A stretch of 64,000 nt of DNA from Eleusine coracana subsp. coracana (lineage: Eukaryota > Streptophyta > Magnoliopsida > Poales > Poaceae). The stretch spans positions 29,140,536-29,204,535 of the forward strand of contig CM064417.1 in assembly GCA_032690845.1 (NCBI GenBank), in the 5' to 3' direction. Within the stretch, counting starts at the first letter, position 1; each line of letters begins with the position of its first letter. Under the pieces are notes generated by a model, which saw only the letters and a program-made list of their open reading frames with translations, ran no database searches and had not been told where the DNA came from. Of this stretch, positions 10,015 through 21,246 are shown one piece after another. Position numbers and translations under genes: made by a program.

Positions 10015-10457
10015 GCATGTAGAAATCATAGCGTAGGAATAAGAACATGATCACTAGCAATGTAGGAAAAAAAGCAATGGTGATCATTGACTATGGAGTG
10101 GAATTATTCTAGTGTCACAAGCAAAGATCAATTGTTAATGATAATGTGACCTAGAACTAAGCAGGGATCAATGTGCAAATAAAAAGACTGGAGATTAACT
10201 CTAATGGCATCAATTGATCACGTAATTACATGCAGGAGCAAATAACAAGAATTTGAACTACTAAGCATGAACTAGGCAATTACCAACAAACTAGGACATG
10301 ACACGATGAAATGGTGAAAGGCACAATACCCTAGAACAGGTAGAAGTTCACCAAAAAGACATGAAATTCGACGATGACCATCAAAGTACACGTAAACCGC
10401 GGAGGGCCCTCTGGTAAAGGCCGAGCTCAGATCTGAGCGGGGCGTGCTTAAGGCATT
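10015..10457. other. No gene recognised
   Basis: This is AT-rich, unremarkable sequence after the CACTA terminus that becomes GC-rich after about 10390. Open frames are short and unlike any family I know. Confidence 0.4.
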
Positions 10458-10685
10458 ATGGTGGCTCAGCTGCAAGTGGTGGAGAGCAGAGTGGCTTGTC
10501 CAAGTACTGGCACCAGCGGCTCAAGAGGCGATGATGATGCTTGGGCGGACATGGTGTATGGAAAGAGCGCACGGGTGTGGAGCACGGACGCGGAGCGACG
10601 CGAGGCGATGGCGCTGCACAATGAGAACATGTGGGCGATGGTGGTGGCTTGCACAAGGGCGAGGGCGAGCAGGCGGCATCGATGA
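10458..10685 (+). other. GC-rich open segment, unidentified
   Basis: A 76-codon open frame opening with GTG, rich in Arg, Ala and acidic residues (for example TDAERREAMALHNENMW), stands out from the AT-rich surroundings by base composition. The opposite strand is also open in two frames, so openness alone proves nothing. It may be a captured gene fragment. It sits between the CACTA end and a palindrome cluster. I do not recognise it. Confidence 0.15.
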
Positions 10686-10849
10686 TGATGTGCGTGTGTT
10701 TGGGAGGACAACAATGAGCTTGGTGATGGTTTTGAAATTTTACAAAGAAGGTTACGGTGACTTGTGCTTAATATTGAATAGACAAACGAGATCGATCACA
10801 AGGACATCGACGACTCAGATTCAATATTGGATAAACATGATGAAACAGG

Positions 10850-11030
10850 TCATCGTAATGCATGGTGATATCGCCGTAATATATGATGGCTCTTAGAGTC
10901 AGCAACATGCCTGGATCACCGTACATTACGGTGACACCGCCGTAAGGTACGGTGACCAGAAGGTGCTTGACTCAAGTCTGAGTAGTGAACTGCTTGCGGT
11001 ATGATACGGTGACACCGCCATACAATACAC
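10850..11030. repeat. Palindrome cluster with CACCGTA/TACGGTG core (internal)
   Basis: The clearest copy is CACCGTA (10917-10923), a 3-bp spacer, then TACGGTG (10927-10933). It is followed by CCGCCGTAAGGTACGGTGACC and, near 10995, GTATGATACGGTGACACCGCC. The same core is arrayed in the LTR at 13372-15252, so both belong to one element family. Here it is downstream of the gag relic in the minus sense, not in an LTR. Confidence 0.6.
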
Positions 11031-11825
11031 TGAACTCAGGTATTGCTGAATCAAGGCATTTTTTCCAATATCCAAGTGCTTCACCAAGCACACTCATTTT
11101 TCAAATAGTTGGCCCATGGCCTAATAATTTTCGCAAATGGCAAATGAAGAATCGATCAAATAAGAGCCAAATCGAATAAGGACTGAATGGGTATGTATGA
11201 GCCTTAGTCTTTGAACCGTGTGAGTAAATTTAACCTCGGAGCACAAAAGAACTTCCTCAATGGGCATGAAGCACCAATCCTTTCATTTGATCAACCATGT
11301 GAAGATGCGGTCTCATATGGCACATATGGCATAATTCTTCAAGGGTAGCAAGCCTCCTTTGTAGTCACCTATATGATGCATGCAAGAAGCAATTGTACAA
11401 TGCAAGAATTTAAACATGCTATATTGATGCAAGCAAGATTAAAATTAAAGACACCAAGGAAACCTATCAATGTCAAGTTTGATCGCCTCTCAAGCTTACT
11501 CACTATAAGTCATACCCTTGCCTTGAGAGAACCAAATAACTAGCTCAAACCTCCCCCTTGCTTATAGCTTTCTTGAGTGGGTTAGACATTGGCTAATTTT
11601 TATGTGTTTTTCTTTTAGTTATTTACACATGCATGAATGCAAAGCATACTAGTCACAAAGGAGTCCTGCATTACTATGCAATACATAAGAGGAAAAACAC
11701 ACTACCACTATTATGTACAAGGGGTACCTCCTTCATGAGTAGATATGGAAGTTGAGGCATATGACACTTTTGGTGGACTTCACTTTGTTCTTCAAGGAGG
11801 ATCATGGTCCACCATCTTCATCCAT
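11031..11825. other. No gene recognised; likely interior of Sirevirus 2
   Basis: AT-rich sequence without long frames. It lies between the palindrome cluster and the gag relic and is probably remaining non-coding interior of the same element. Confidence 0.35.
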
Positions 11826-13320
11826 CTAGGTCACCTTCTTAGGGATCCACTTGAGCTTTGTGTCCCTCTCAAGATCCACAATGCACTTGAGCACATATAT
11901 CTTCTTGATCCTCCTCTTCTTGTTGAGAGGTCCCAATGTCTTTGCCATGACCTTGCCATTCTTGTCCCTAAAGAGTTTTAAATGGGTGTTCTCATGGAAC
12001 ATGTTAGCATTAGGTAAATCTCTGGAACATCTCACCATGGGACAATCCTTGTTGGTGTGACCATCCTTGTAGCACCAGTCACAAATGTAGTCATCCACGA
12101 GAAGAGGCTTGACCCATGATGGTATATCATCCTTCTTGCCAAGAGTGTCAATGATGGTTGGGTAGGAGCCAAGTCCATGTTGTGATGTATTGTTTGCAAG
12201 GCTCCTTTGAAGAATCTCCTTGTGCATGACTCTTCCTCTTGTGTGCCTCTCAAAGCCAACCATCACCATCTCCCGTCCTCCTTGAGCTTATGACATTCCT
12301 TAGAAATAGAATGCTTAAGGGTACAATTCTCACAAGAGCTGGTTAGTTCTTCATGTATAGGGGAAGTATTAATTTTTCAAGAACTAGAAGGAGTGGAGAA
12401 AGTCTCCAAGTTGATGGCATCAAAAACAACCTGAAGGAGTGATTGGGCTTCTCATCTTCATCTTCACTTGATGATTGATGTTGTTTCCTCTTATCTTTCC
12501 TTGCCTTGGGACATTCCTTGGCAGAGTGGACACTCTTGCCATATTTGAAGCGATCACCACTTCTTCTTGGTGAGTTTCTTCTAAGATTCATCTTTCTCAT
12601 CACAAGAGCAAGATCCTCCTTATCAATCTCAACTTCATCACCCTCAAGGAGTTGCTTCATCTTCTCCCTCTTGTTGCACTTGTTGCTTTGATCTTCATCA
12701 ACTTGAAGTGCAAGCTTTGAGGGCTGGACATCAACCATACCCTCCTCGTAGTTCTCAAATGCAACAAGCTTGCCAAGAATCTCATCCATTGGTCTCTTCT
12801 TCAATTTGCTATTCATCAGGACAGTGACATTCATCTCATCGCTGCTTGGAAAAAGCCTCACGAACCTCCTCTCGACATCATCATCTTTGAGCTTGAATTC
12901 CGAGCCAAGGGCATTGATTTGCTCCACAAGTGCATTAAATTGAGAGTAAATTGCATTAGCCTTTTCATTGGGTTACAACTTGAATGAGTCAAATTTGTTC
13001 TTAAGCACATAGTATTTCTCTTCTTTCGCATCTTGTGTACCCTCGTGAATATTTTTAATTTGAACCCAAATCCCCCTAGTAGTAGCACTGGCATCTAAAC
13101 GAGCAGACACATCCTTTGTAATGCATGCAAAGATAGCATTCTTGGCTCTCACATTGTTCTTAACAAAGGTGGTGTCATTAGCTTCATTTTCTTGAGCTTC
13201 ACCAACGGTCACATTCCACACCTGTGGAGCAATGGACTTAAGGTAGGCTTGCATATGAGCCTTCCAATAAGAATAGTCCTCCCCATCGAAAATGTGCATG
13301 TTCCCCATTTCTCCTGGCAT
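11826..13320 (-). pseudogene. Copia gag (UBN2/zinc-knuckle) relic of Sirevirus 2
   Basis: The minus-strand start ATG is at 13320, 34 bp inside the primer-binding site. The N-terminal part has IFDGEDYSYWKAHMQAYL, the usual opening of copia gag, followed by the helical UBN2-type region. There is a TAA after DSFKL near 12973 where this family would read on, consistent with C-to-T decay, and the frame continues in QINALGSEFKLKDDDVERRF. A basic segment with repeated KRE/RRS follows. Further down, CDWCYKDGHTNKDC (about 12045-12090) is a C-x2-C-x4-H-x4-C zinc knuckle. At least two frameshifts lie between 12430 and 12270. It would have packaged element RNA. Confidence 0.75.
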
Positions 13321-13354
13321 CTTACTCAACGTGGTTAAGCCTTATTTTGAGCAC

Positions 13355-13371
13355 TTGGCTCTCATACCACT
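13355..13371 (-). other. Primer-binding site of Sirevirus 2
   Basis: The reverse strand reads AGTGGTATGAGAGCCAA, matching the tRNA-Met-type site TGGTATnAnAGC used by copia elements. It abuts the LTR edge TGTAAGGATC at 13372. Confidence 0.8.
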
Positions 13372-14192
13372 TGTAAGGATCTAGGAGTCCAAGAGGGGGG
13401 TGAATTGGATCGGTAATATGGATCGTCACCTCAATCTAATTCCACCAAATCTTTCACCTTGTTAACAGCAAGTCCGATGCAATTCTACCAAGCCAAGACC
13501 CTAGCAATTCTAGTGATATGATGCAATGCAAGTGAAGCCAAGCCAATCAATAAGCAAGCCCATGGTAGCCCTATCTCTACTTACACACAAGTGCAGAATT
13601 AAAGACGGTAAGTAAAGAGGGATTTAGAGATTGCTCATTAATTTTTAGCCCGAGGTATCGAGAGGATGGCGCCTCCCCCTAGATCTGGTTGAACACTCCT
13701 TCTCATTTATTGATCCCTCTAGCCACCTACCATGGAGTCCCTGCACACATGCCCGTATCACTCTGTGAATGACAGCATCATTCTATGACCATTGCTCATC
13801 AAGTCCTCGACTCCTCGCACATAAGCTTGCCTCCCTCAAGGACTTGCTGCACTCCTGGAGTGCACACACGGGCGCTCTCTCACGATGCTCCTTTCAGAGG
13901 TGAACTTAAACCTTGTACAGACTTGTGATGGCCTTCACAACACCTCACAAACGATAGACACGATCACCGACACCTAACCGATGTAGGCCTTGCCATAGAC
14001 CAAGAGTAACAACACCAATCCTCTCTGCAACCCTACTAGGCTAGAGACTCAGGATGCTCTTCTGTTGCTCTCCAAGACACTCAAAGATTGCTCCAATCCT
14101 TGCTCTAGTGTCTTCTCCTCTTCTCTTGGCTCTCCCCAAGTTCGCCCAGGTATCCAAATGGCCAAGAGAGGTCTAAAAGACCCCAGCAATAG

Positions 14193-14202
14193 TTATATAT
14201 AG
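14193..14202 (-). promoter_or_regulatory. TATA box of the Sirevirus 2 LTR
   Basis: TTATATATAG on the plus strand reads CTATATATAA on the minus strand, the direction of the element. It is 50-60 bp downstream (minus sense) of the palindrome array, the same arrangement as in the other two LTR families. Confidence 0.55.
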
Positions 14203-14254
14203 TCTCCAACTACTCCACTAGCCGTTGCCAAAAAGCTGGAAAAACTGGGAACAA

Positions 14255-14790
14255 ACTACCATAATGTATCACCGTACAATATGGTGACCTCTGAGTATAG
14301 TCATCGTACAATATGGTGACCTCCGCTCGACCATACGACAACCTCTAATCTCTAGTGCCTCTCTGCGCACAAGTCCTCTAGGTCACCACACCTTACGGTG
14401 GTATCACCGTAAGGTCTTTAAAGAGTACCAGAAACTGGCCACTTCAACTCCTCATATCACCGTATCTTATGGTGACCTTGTTGTAACGTCTATGGCACCA
14501 CTTGAGTTCTGGCCACTTCTTCTTCTCCATGGATCACCGTGCCTTACGGCGACCTCGCCGTAAGGTCTCCAGGGAGTACCAGAAAACTGCTTCCTTCTTC
14601 TTGACTCGTCTTATCTTACGATGACCTCTAGTCCAGAAACTTTGTCCCTTCTGTACAACTCTTGGCATTCACCATACCTTACAATGACTTAACCTCCGCA
14701 CCATACGGTGATACCCACATACCTGCGTGTACAAGAGCATTTCTCGATGGACCCTACGGCGACCTCGTCATATCTTACGGTGACTTGTCC
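14255..14790. repeat. Palindrome array, CACCGTA/TACGGTG core
   Basis: At least ten copies of half-sites ACCGTA, CCTTACGG and TACGGTG are scattered here. Examples are ATCACCGTACAATATGGTGA near 14269, CCTTACGGTGGTATCACCGTAAGG at about 14391-14414 and GATCACCGTGCCTTACGG near 14532. The copies are imperfect and unevenly spaced, which rules out a CRISPR array. Published work on Sireviruses describes clustered palindromes upstream of the LTR TATA box, and this fits. Confidence 0.65.
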
Positions 14791-15252
14791 CAAAATTAAA
14801 ACTTGTTATCCTTTTGACTTGTCTCCAAGCTTCCAAGCTTTGATCAATCCTTCTCCACTACGACTCTAAGTGTACTAGAGCTTTACTTGAGCATCCCAAC
14901 ACTCTAACCCTAGAGAAGCCTAAGAGAATGACTTATGCCCTCTTGATAGTCCAGTTTTTCGTATGGACTCAAGCCTACACACTAGCTAAGTGACCACATA
15001 CAATTGGACCTAGCTGTCCTTAGCCTTGATCCATCTCCATCACCGTGACTCTTCATCAAGATCTTCATGGTAGTCCACCGAGTCCTCCATTGATCATCAA
15101 GGTGACATTCACCATGTTCCTATTTGAGTTAATAGTTTGTTCTACATCCACAACACTAGATGTAGGCATTAGTAACAATTTCATGTTGTTACTCAATCAC
15201 CAAAACATTCATAATTTTGAGTTTTCATACACCAATGGTCATGAAGCTTACA

Positions 15253-16320
15253 CAACCTTGGTTCAGCCGTCATGATTGACCAGCATTCAACACCACTGAA
15301 AGGTTGACAAACAATAAATGACGCGATGCTGAACCCTAAGTAAAGGGTCGATCCCCGCTCGACCCCAGGCGATAGGGGGTCGAGCGGGGCGGAAGTCAAC
15401 AACTACTCTCCGGCATGCCTTAAACTCCACGTGGGGCGTGCAGCTATAGTGACGACAAGTCAAATTGCTCTGTAAACTTACCCCTAGTGTCATCATCGTC
15501 CTGTAGGATGTGATTGCCCGATCCGTCGTTATGCTTAGTGGCGCAAGCACGTCATGCTTGTGATGCCCATTACAGTGGCGACTGAGTTAGGCCGATGGAC
15601 AGGTCCGATGGAGCCTATCGACTTATTGGCACGAAGCGACGGGATCCCTCGGAGCACAGGGCCCATGATGACCAGCGGTGATGCCAATGACTCTCGTTGT
15701 TATCAGCTTCTCACTCTCTCTTTATCGACTCCACCTGCTATCGACCTCTCTTTCTGTCGCTCTAAATAGGCTCATCCCCTTAGATTATAATAGGGGAGGC
15801 CCTCTTCTTCCTTAAACACAAGAAAACAACAGACTCAGAGACGACTTCACACACACACACAAAGAGAGAGAGACTTGGAGCTCGCCTCTCACTCGCCATC
15901 GTTGTACACCCCACCTGCTGTATGACTCTCTCGCAAGTAACATGAGCAGACCAAAACTGAGCATAGGGATTCTTCTCCAATCAATTAACTCCCTTGTGTC
16001 CACCTCTTACGAACCATCTAGTCCTAAATGTATAATTTCCGTATAAATTTACTTACAGTGATATGAAACACCGACACGTGGTGGCCTGCCTGTGTCCGTC
16101 CTCATTACGCTAGGCTAGGGAAGAACTCAGATGGAGTCCCGAGCGGCCACCCAGATGGCTGCCTTTCAGACTCCTGTCACGGGAGGTTTATAGCGAGTAG
16201 TCGAATAGCGGTCCTAAGGACCGCACGTCTGTGTGAGCCATAGCGTAATGTCTTGGGCCCTCTAAGTGGTTGTCTGGTGCCTCGCTCGTAATGTATTTCA
16301 TGTTTATATGCCCATCACTC
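15253..16320. repeat. LTR-like gypsy remnant
   Basis: No coding sequence. The block CATCCCCTTAGATTATAATAGG (from 15774), a C/A-rich segment, and the end ..TTTACTTACAGTGATATGAAACACCGACA near 16072 read like the downstream half of a grass gypsy LTR. The next bases, CGTGGTGGC, would be a worn primer-binding site. I found no matching partner or target duplication in the window, so a solo or truncated LTR is only inferred. A strong hairpin lies at 15353-15389. Confidence 0.35.
15353..15389. repeat. Perfect 14-bp GC-rich hairpin
   Basis: CCCCGCTCGACCCC (15353-15366) and GGGGTCGAGCGGGG (15376-15389) are exact reverse complements separated by 9 bases (AGGCGATAG). It lies in the LTR-like remnant; its function is unknown. 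Confidence 0.8.
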
Positions 16321-16790
16321 AGTCAAACACACTAATGTTTTTAATCGATGCCAAAATAACAAAATCATGATTCACGAGAGGAAAATGACAAATTTTGCAC
16401 CTATTTTCTTATTTTTTATGTATCAAACGAAGATAAGGTTTGACTTGTAATTTTATGTGCATGTTTCTTTCCATCTTATTTATTCACATGCTATGTTTCA
16501 TAATTTTTAAAACTTCTAAATATGTTTTTCATAGAGTTTTTATATTTCCATGTATTAAGTTTTTTTAGATCAATATCCGTATACACTACTAATTCACCCG
16601 CCTGTTGATGCCTCTGCCCACTGACAAAGCCTGCATCCGCACGCGAGGCCTCCTCGCCAGATCCGCACTGGAGCTCGCGCGCCGCCGTGGTAGCCCGCAT
16701 GCCGCCGTCGGAGCCCGTTGGCGGCAACCTCTGCCTTCGCCCGCCCGACGCCTTTGTTGCGCCCCGTGAGAGAGAGAGAGAGAGAGAGAG
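16321..16790. other. No gene recognised; target site of the large Sirevirus
   Basis: AT-rich to 16600, then a GC-rich stretch with CGCC repeats, ending in an AG microsatellite (16769-16790) into which the Sirevirus inserted. The sequence resumes at 33513 with the other half of the AG tract. Confidence 0.5.
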
Positions 16791-17453
16791 TGAAACTTGC
16801 CTAGAAAGGGGGTTGAATAGGCAATCTAAAATAATCCTAAAAAAAACAGCACTTGAAACTAGTTAAACATAGAATGACAGAACTTCCGTCGATCAGGGAC
16901 GGAACTTCCATGATGACGGAAGTTCTATCAATTGACAGAAGTTCCAGGAATAAGAATTGAAGTGCCAAATGAAATTGCAGAAATTAACTAGGAAGAGATA
17001 CAATACTCGATGACAAGTGAAGCTAGCACAATAAAACTTTAATACCTACAAAGAATAGCTAGCAATATAATATGCAAGTAATCGAGTACAATACGATAGA
17101 GAAAAGACACAAGAACAATATCAAAAGCGGGAAAGTAAAGAGAGACAAAAGGAATTAATCTGAGATTCCATAACCATACTAAGTAGTTCCTACATCCTTG
17201 TTGAGGAGCCACACAAAGTGGCCAGGTCTCTCTCAACCCTTTCCCCGCCAAGCAATCACAAAGATCGTTTTTGAAAATCTTTCTCCACTTGATTCTTTTC
17301 CTCCGGAGGTGAATCATGCCTTGGGAGCTCAAGGGCGACGCCTAGCCATCTAGGAGACCAAGTCTCCAAGAGTAACAAGCAAATCAAATCATGAATGGGG
17401 AGGGAAAGATGTGCTCAAGCTTTTGAGTGGATGGATTCAATCATTTTGTGGTT

Positions 17454-17490
<37 letters not shown>

Positions 17491-18274
17491 GCTTGGAATG
17501 GCAAGAACAAATGTAAGAGAGAGAGGGGTGTGCTCTAGGTGAAATGGGAGTGGAATGCCAAAGTATCCAACCCTTTTCCACGAGGGAATGGGGAAGGTAT
17601 TTATAGCAAACTCCAAAAAACTAGCCGTTGCAGTGCATTCTGGAAAAGATGGAACTTCTGTGGAGTCCCACTGAACTTCCGTGAGTTCAAAAACAGCCGT
17701 TGCATGACATGTATTTCTCTGAGTCAAAGGGCTGAAGGAACTTTCATGGTTGGCACAACAGAACTTCCGTAGCTCTCGGGTTGCAACACCAAGGAAATTT
17801 GACACTGATAGAACTTCCGTGGAAGACATCACAGAACTTCCGTAGTTCTTGGATTGCATCTCTCTAGGAGTATGGTATTGATGGAACTTCTGTAAGAACC
17901 TACACGGAACTTCCATAGCTCTCTGTTCGGCTCAGAAAAGATTGGTTCTTTTTGGCTTTTAGTGGCTAATTTCTTCTCAAAGCTTTTGGTTGACTTGAGC
18001 ACATAAATACCCTCCTAGCAAGATTGGTTTACCCCCCCCCCCACCTTAATAGTTCAGCATTCCTATGACTCAAATAAATTAATAAAATCTAAACATTGAA
18101 GCACATTGAGTCTCTTCTCTTTTCTTCTTTTTGTAGAGGGATGAACCATCTCACGATGGGAGTTTGGATATTCTTTTGATTATCTGCACATACTTTCTCC
18201 ATATTCATGTTAGCACATTTTAATCTTATGTCATTAATTACCAAAACCCACCAAGGGATCTAGATGCATCTTCA
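16791..18274 (-). repeat. 3' LTR of Sirevirus 1
   Basis: 1484 bp. The plus-strand edges are TGAAACTTGC (16791) and ..GATGCATCTTCA (18274). It is followed by ATCTACCCCTTTTTG, the complement of the polypurine tract. It contains GGGGGTTGAATAGG near the first edge, a CT microsatellite at 17457-17487, a TATA (TATTTATAG, 17599-17607, minus sense CTATAAATA) and palindromes on both sides of it. Confidence 0.92.
17645..17925. repeat. Palindrome array, ACGGAACTTCCGT core (3' LTR)
   Basis: About seven imperfect copies of GAACTTCCGT lie just upstream (minus sense) of the TATA at 17599, with more at 16878-16950, for example GACGGAAGTTC. The core is an odd palindrome centred on C/G. Confidence 0.75.
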
Positions 18275-18765
18275 ATCTACCCCTTTTTGTTGATTGATGA
18301 CAATAGATAAAAAGGATATAAGAAATTAATCAAAAGAAAGAACAAAAAAAATATAGCGGAGCTCCCCCTAAAGATATGCATGAATCACAAAAACATGTGA
18401 GAGAGATCCCCCTATATTTTGCAACAAGTGGGGTGCCTAAAGGTGTACAAGTGTGCAATAAGCGATGAAGCAATAAGAGCAAAGGCACACTTAGCATGAT
18501 CAACAAGTCATGACAATAAGCAAGCATCACACAATATCATAAAACATAACAAGGTCAAATTACAATAAAGGTTCACAAATAGTTTTCAAGCACATAGAAA
18601 GATAAACTTGTCTATAGGTTCACTACTAGCCTATTACAATGGAGAGATATCGAATGAAGCACACCCTTTCACATCTTCACATCCTTTTTTATCGCTTTTC
18701 TCTCTCCCTTTGGCATCAAGGAACAAAAAAGAATAAGAGGAAAAGAGATAAGACATGAAAAGGAA
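18275..18765. other. 3' untranslated part of Sirevirus 1
   Basis: This holds the polypurine tract complement at 18275-18290, then AT-rich non-coding sequence up to the stop codon of the env-like ORF. No other feature seen. Confidence 0.6.
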
Positions 18766-19304
18766 TCACTCATCGTCGGCCTCGGTGCTTTCATCTTCAT
18801 CATTGTCTTCATTCACTGGAGGAGGAGCAGAGGACGGTCCAGTTGCGACGTTCTCCCAATCATAAGCTGTAAAGGGGTCTTGAAAGACCGGTGGCTCACC
18901 ATCGGGCTCACACTCGGAGCCATCACGAGATATTTCACAGCCTTGAGCCCTTTGATCTCTTTTGTAGCATCGCACTTGCTTCTTGATCCTTTTCTTGTTC
19001 TCCCAATTTTCCTTTGCATTGAAACACCAAGCATTGAATATGCTTTTGAGGGAGGAAACAATGGGAGAGGATGGTCGACGAGGATCTTCTGGAGGGGGTT
19101 GAGCTGAGGAAGATGCCATAGCTGCTACTACTGCTGCTGCTGCTTCTCTCTCAGCTGCTATCTCTGCATGTGCACGAGCAAGGCTTGCTATCTTTGAAGA
19201 GGAAAGGCCAGGAGGTGTTAGATCAACTGTGCGAAGTTCATGTTGCACTCTTGGCCTTAGGGGAAGATGCTTGCACTCCTTCTCAAAGATGACGCTAGTC
19301 TTAG
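18766..19304 (-). pseudogene. Env-like ORF of Sirevirus 1, C-terminal part
   Basis: The reading frame comes out of the gypsy A insertion at 19304 and runs to a stop at 18766. It is rich in Ala/Glu helix (AHAEIAAEREAAAAVVAAMA), followed by a basic stretch (NKKRIKKQVRCYKRDQRAQG) and an acidic tail (NEDNDEDESTEADDE). Together with 23643-24739 it forms the third ORF of the element. Sirevirus third ORFs are called env-like, but I see no signal peptide or obvious membrane anchor here, so an envelope role is not supported by this sequence. The CTTAG duplication leaves the frame continuous across the insertion. Confidence 0.7.
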
Positions 19305-20204
19305 TGATGAGGACATCACCCTTATGGATACACCCAGCACTCCGCCAACCAAAATACAAGTTCATACGCGACAACTGAATTTACGGGTGAGCTTGTTCCT
19401 AATGATTCCTTTATGTGATTTTGAGAATAGATTGCTACCTAATGAATTAATTGTTGTTAGAAACCATGAAAATGATGATGAGATAGCTGGGGAGGTGATT
19501 GGAGACGTGATGGGCCAGCAAGGACGTCCAAGCCAAGGTGGAGGCCCAATCAAAACCGACTTCGAGTCTGTTTCGGAGCCCAGGACCAGTCTGCACTAAA
19601 ACGGATGCCCAGTACGCATACGGACTCGGATTTGGACGTTCTATATATGCCTGGAAAGATAACGAAACTCCCTTTCCAACCCAACTGGTTCCATGTCAAA
19701 ATTCATCCCGAGCCGTCGGCAATCGCCGAAACAATGCGACTTTCAGAATCTGTCCTGGTGCTGCGACACAGTAATCGGTCTTTGGGCCATGTATGGAGTT
19801 GAGCCCACTTAGGGCTGCGTCCAGGGGGTCTTGCATGACCCTAGGGTCCTCATATACAGCCGCCGCCTCTTCATTAGGGTTTGGGTTTTGCTTAGATTAT
19901 TCTATTGATAACAGTTTTGCCGTTTGATCGGTTTGTGAGACTCCAACTTGTGAGATTCATCGTATACTTGCAAATTTAGTTGCATTCTTCTTTGTTCTTG
20001 CTTGTGTTCTTGATTTACAGGCAAGAATAAGCCTTCTCGGCGAGGTCAATCGTTCTTGAACGGTTGATAACCAGAGGAGACGTTGTGCTGCGATTGCGGG
20101 ATTCAGAACGTGTCGTTCGGAAGCCGGATCGATTTGTGTATCGCCTCCGCCTTAATCAAGATTATCTGAACCTATCGGAAGATCGGGAACCCTTGTCCAC
20201 ATCA
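19305..20204 (+). repeat. Left LTR of gypsy A
   Basis: 900 bp, TGATGAGGACATCA to CCACATCA. The first 290 bp read as the orphan end of pol. CCTCATATACAGCCGCC at about 19848 is the likely TATA region. Confidence 0.93.
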
Positions 20205-21245
20205 AGTGGTAATCAGAGCTTCAGGTACACCGTTAGGTTCGCCGTTATCCTTGTTATTTTGTTCAATCCTACAGTCCAGAAAATTGCCCTACAAAAATAT
20301 TTGTTCGTCGTGTTTCCGCTGTCCTACACCCCCCTTGTGCCTTGCAATTTTCAGTTTAGTTTGCTTCTCTGAATTTTAGTCCCTACAAGGTCATTGTGTC
20401 ATTGGTCTAGTACTTGTTCTTTGGTCTTGTTTGAGTCGTGTGTGTCCTTGTTCATAGACAATCAAAAAAAAAATCAGATTGTTGCACACATTGAGAGAAT
20501 AGTACTGCTGGAATTATTTGCACTAAAAATTTATTTAACATCTAGCCTTCTATTTTTTATGTGCAAAAGAAACTTAGAGTGTTTTTTGTTGCATGTTGCT
20601 CCTTGAGTCAAGAGATTGCTGCACGTTGTTGCATATGAGAATTATCGGTTCAGTTCTACATGTACATCTATTCCTTACGTAAGAGTGGAAAAAAGAAAGT
20701 TTAGGTTTTTTCTTTGTGCTATAAAGTTCGCAACTCTTGCTGCAGTTCTATGACAAAAAAATCATGAAAGAAGTAAAAGGCAAAGAGGTGCTGAAAAAAA
20801 AAATAAGAAGAAAACGCTGCACCTATAACAAAAGAAAAAAAAAACGAAAAGAGAAGAGAAAAAAATTCAGAATTGCTTGCAGCCTTTGTGTCCTTTGTTG
20901 AGCCATTTGCTTGCTTGCTTGAACTAGGTCCGAGACAAGTTTAGGCTAGTGACATAGACTAGCTTGGGACTATTATTCAGTTTTGCAATTTCTGAATTGA
21001 AATTTTGCTAATCCTTGCTACTATAAATTGCCTATCTAGCTCCACATATATCCTTCTGAATAGGCACAGAACTTTGGACCCTCGCAATCGTCGGATCACA
21101 CTCTCCAAGGTATCTCTGTTTTGCTACTAAGAATCATGTAAGAACTCAGTTAGGTGCTGTCATTTGCTTGCTGAGAGTTTCCACCGTGATCAAACAGTGG
21201 TGATAGGAAAATATACTCTTGTGTGTTTTCTTGTTTTCTATTAAC
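20205..21245 (+). other. Leader of gypsy A
   Basis: Primer-binding site at 20207-20219, then T-rich and A-rich untranslated sequence without credible frames (A-rich block at 20790-20865). Gag is absent. Confidence 0.6.
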
Positions 21246-21246
21246 A

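Larger units (their letters stand above)
10850..15252 (-). mobile_element. Degraded Sirevirus-type copia element (Sirevirus 2)
   Basis: Read on the minus strand: LTR 15252-13372, a tRNA-Met primer-binding site reading TGGTATGAGAGCC just after it, a copia gag relic (13320-11826), then non-coding sequence with the family's palindromes. No reverse transcriptase, integrase or RNase H can be found, and I see no second LTR, so the downstream part has been deleted. The left limit given is only the last palindrome I attribute to it. Sirevirus assignment rests on the long LTR, the palindrome array and the UBN2-type gag. Confidence 0.65.
13372..15252 (-). repeat. LTR of Sirevirus 2 (1881 bp)
   Basis: The plus-strand edge is TGTAAGGATC next to the primer-binding site. 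The far edge is taken as ...GAAGCTTACA at 15252, by analogy with the related LTR ending ATCCTTACA at 58959. Near the first edge it carries AAGAGGGGGGTGAATTGG, a G-run followed by TGAAT that recurs at the same place in the other Sirevirus-like LTRs here. It contains the TATA at 14193 and palindromes at 14255-14790. The far border is approximate. Confidence 0.7.

Noticed and set aside
14255..14790. Short repeated palindromes as a CRISPR array
   Set aside because: Spacing and repeat sequence are irregular, there are no cas genes, and the context is a plant LTR.
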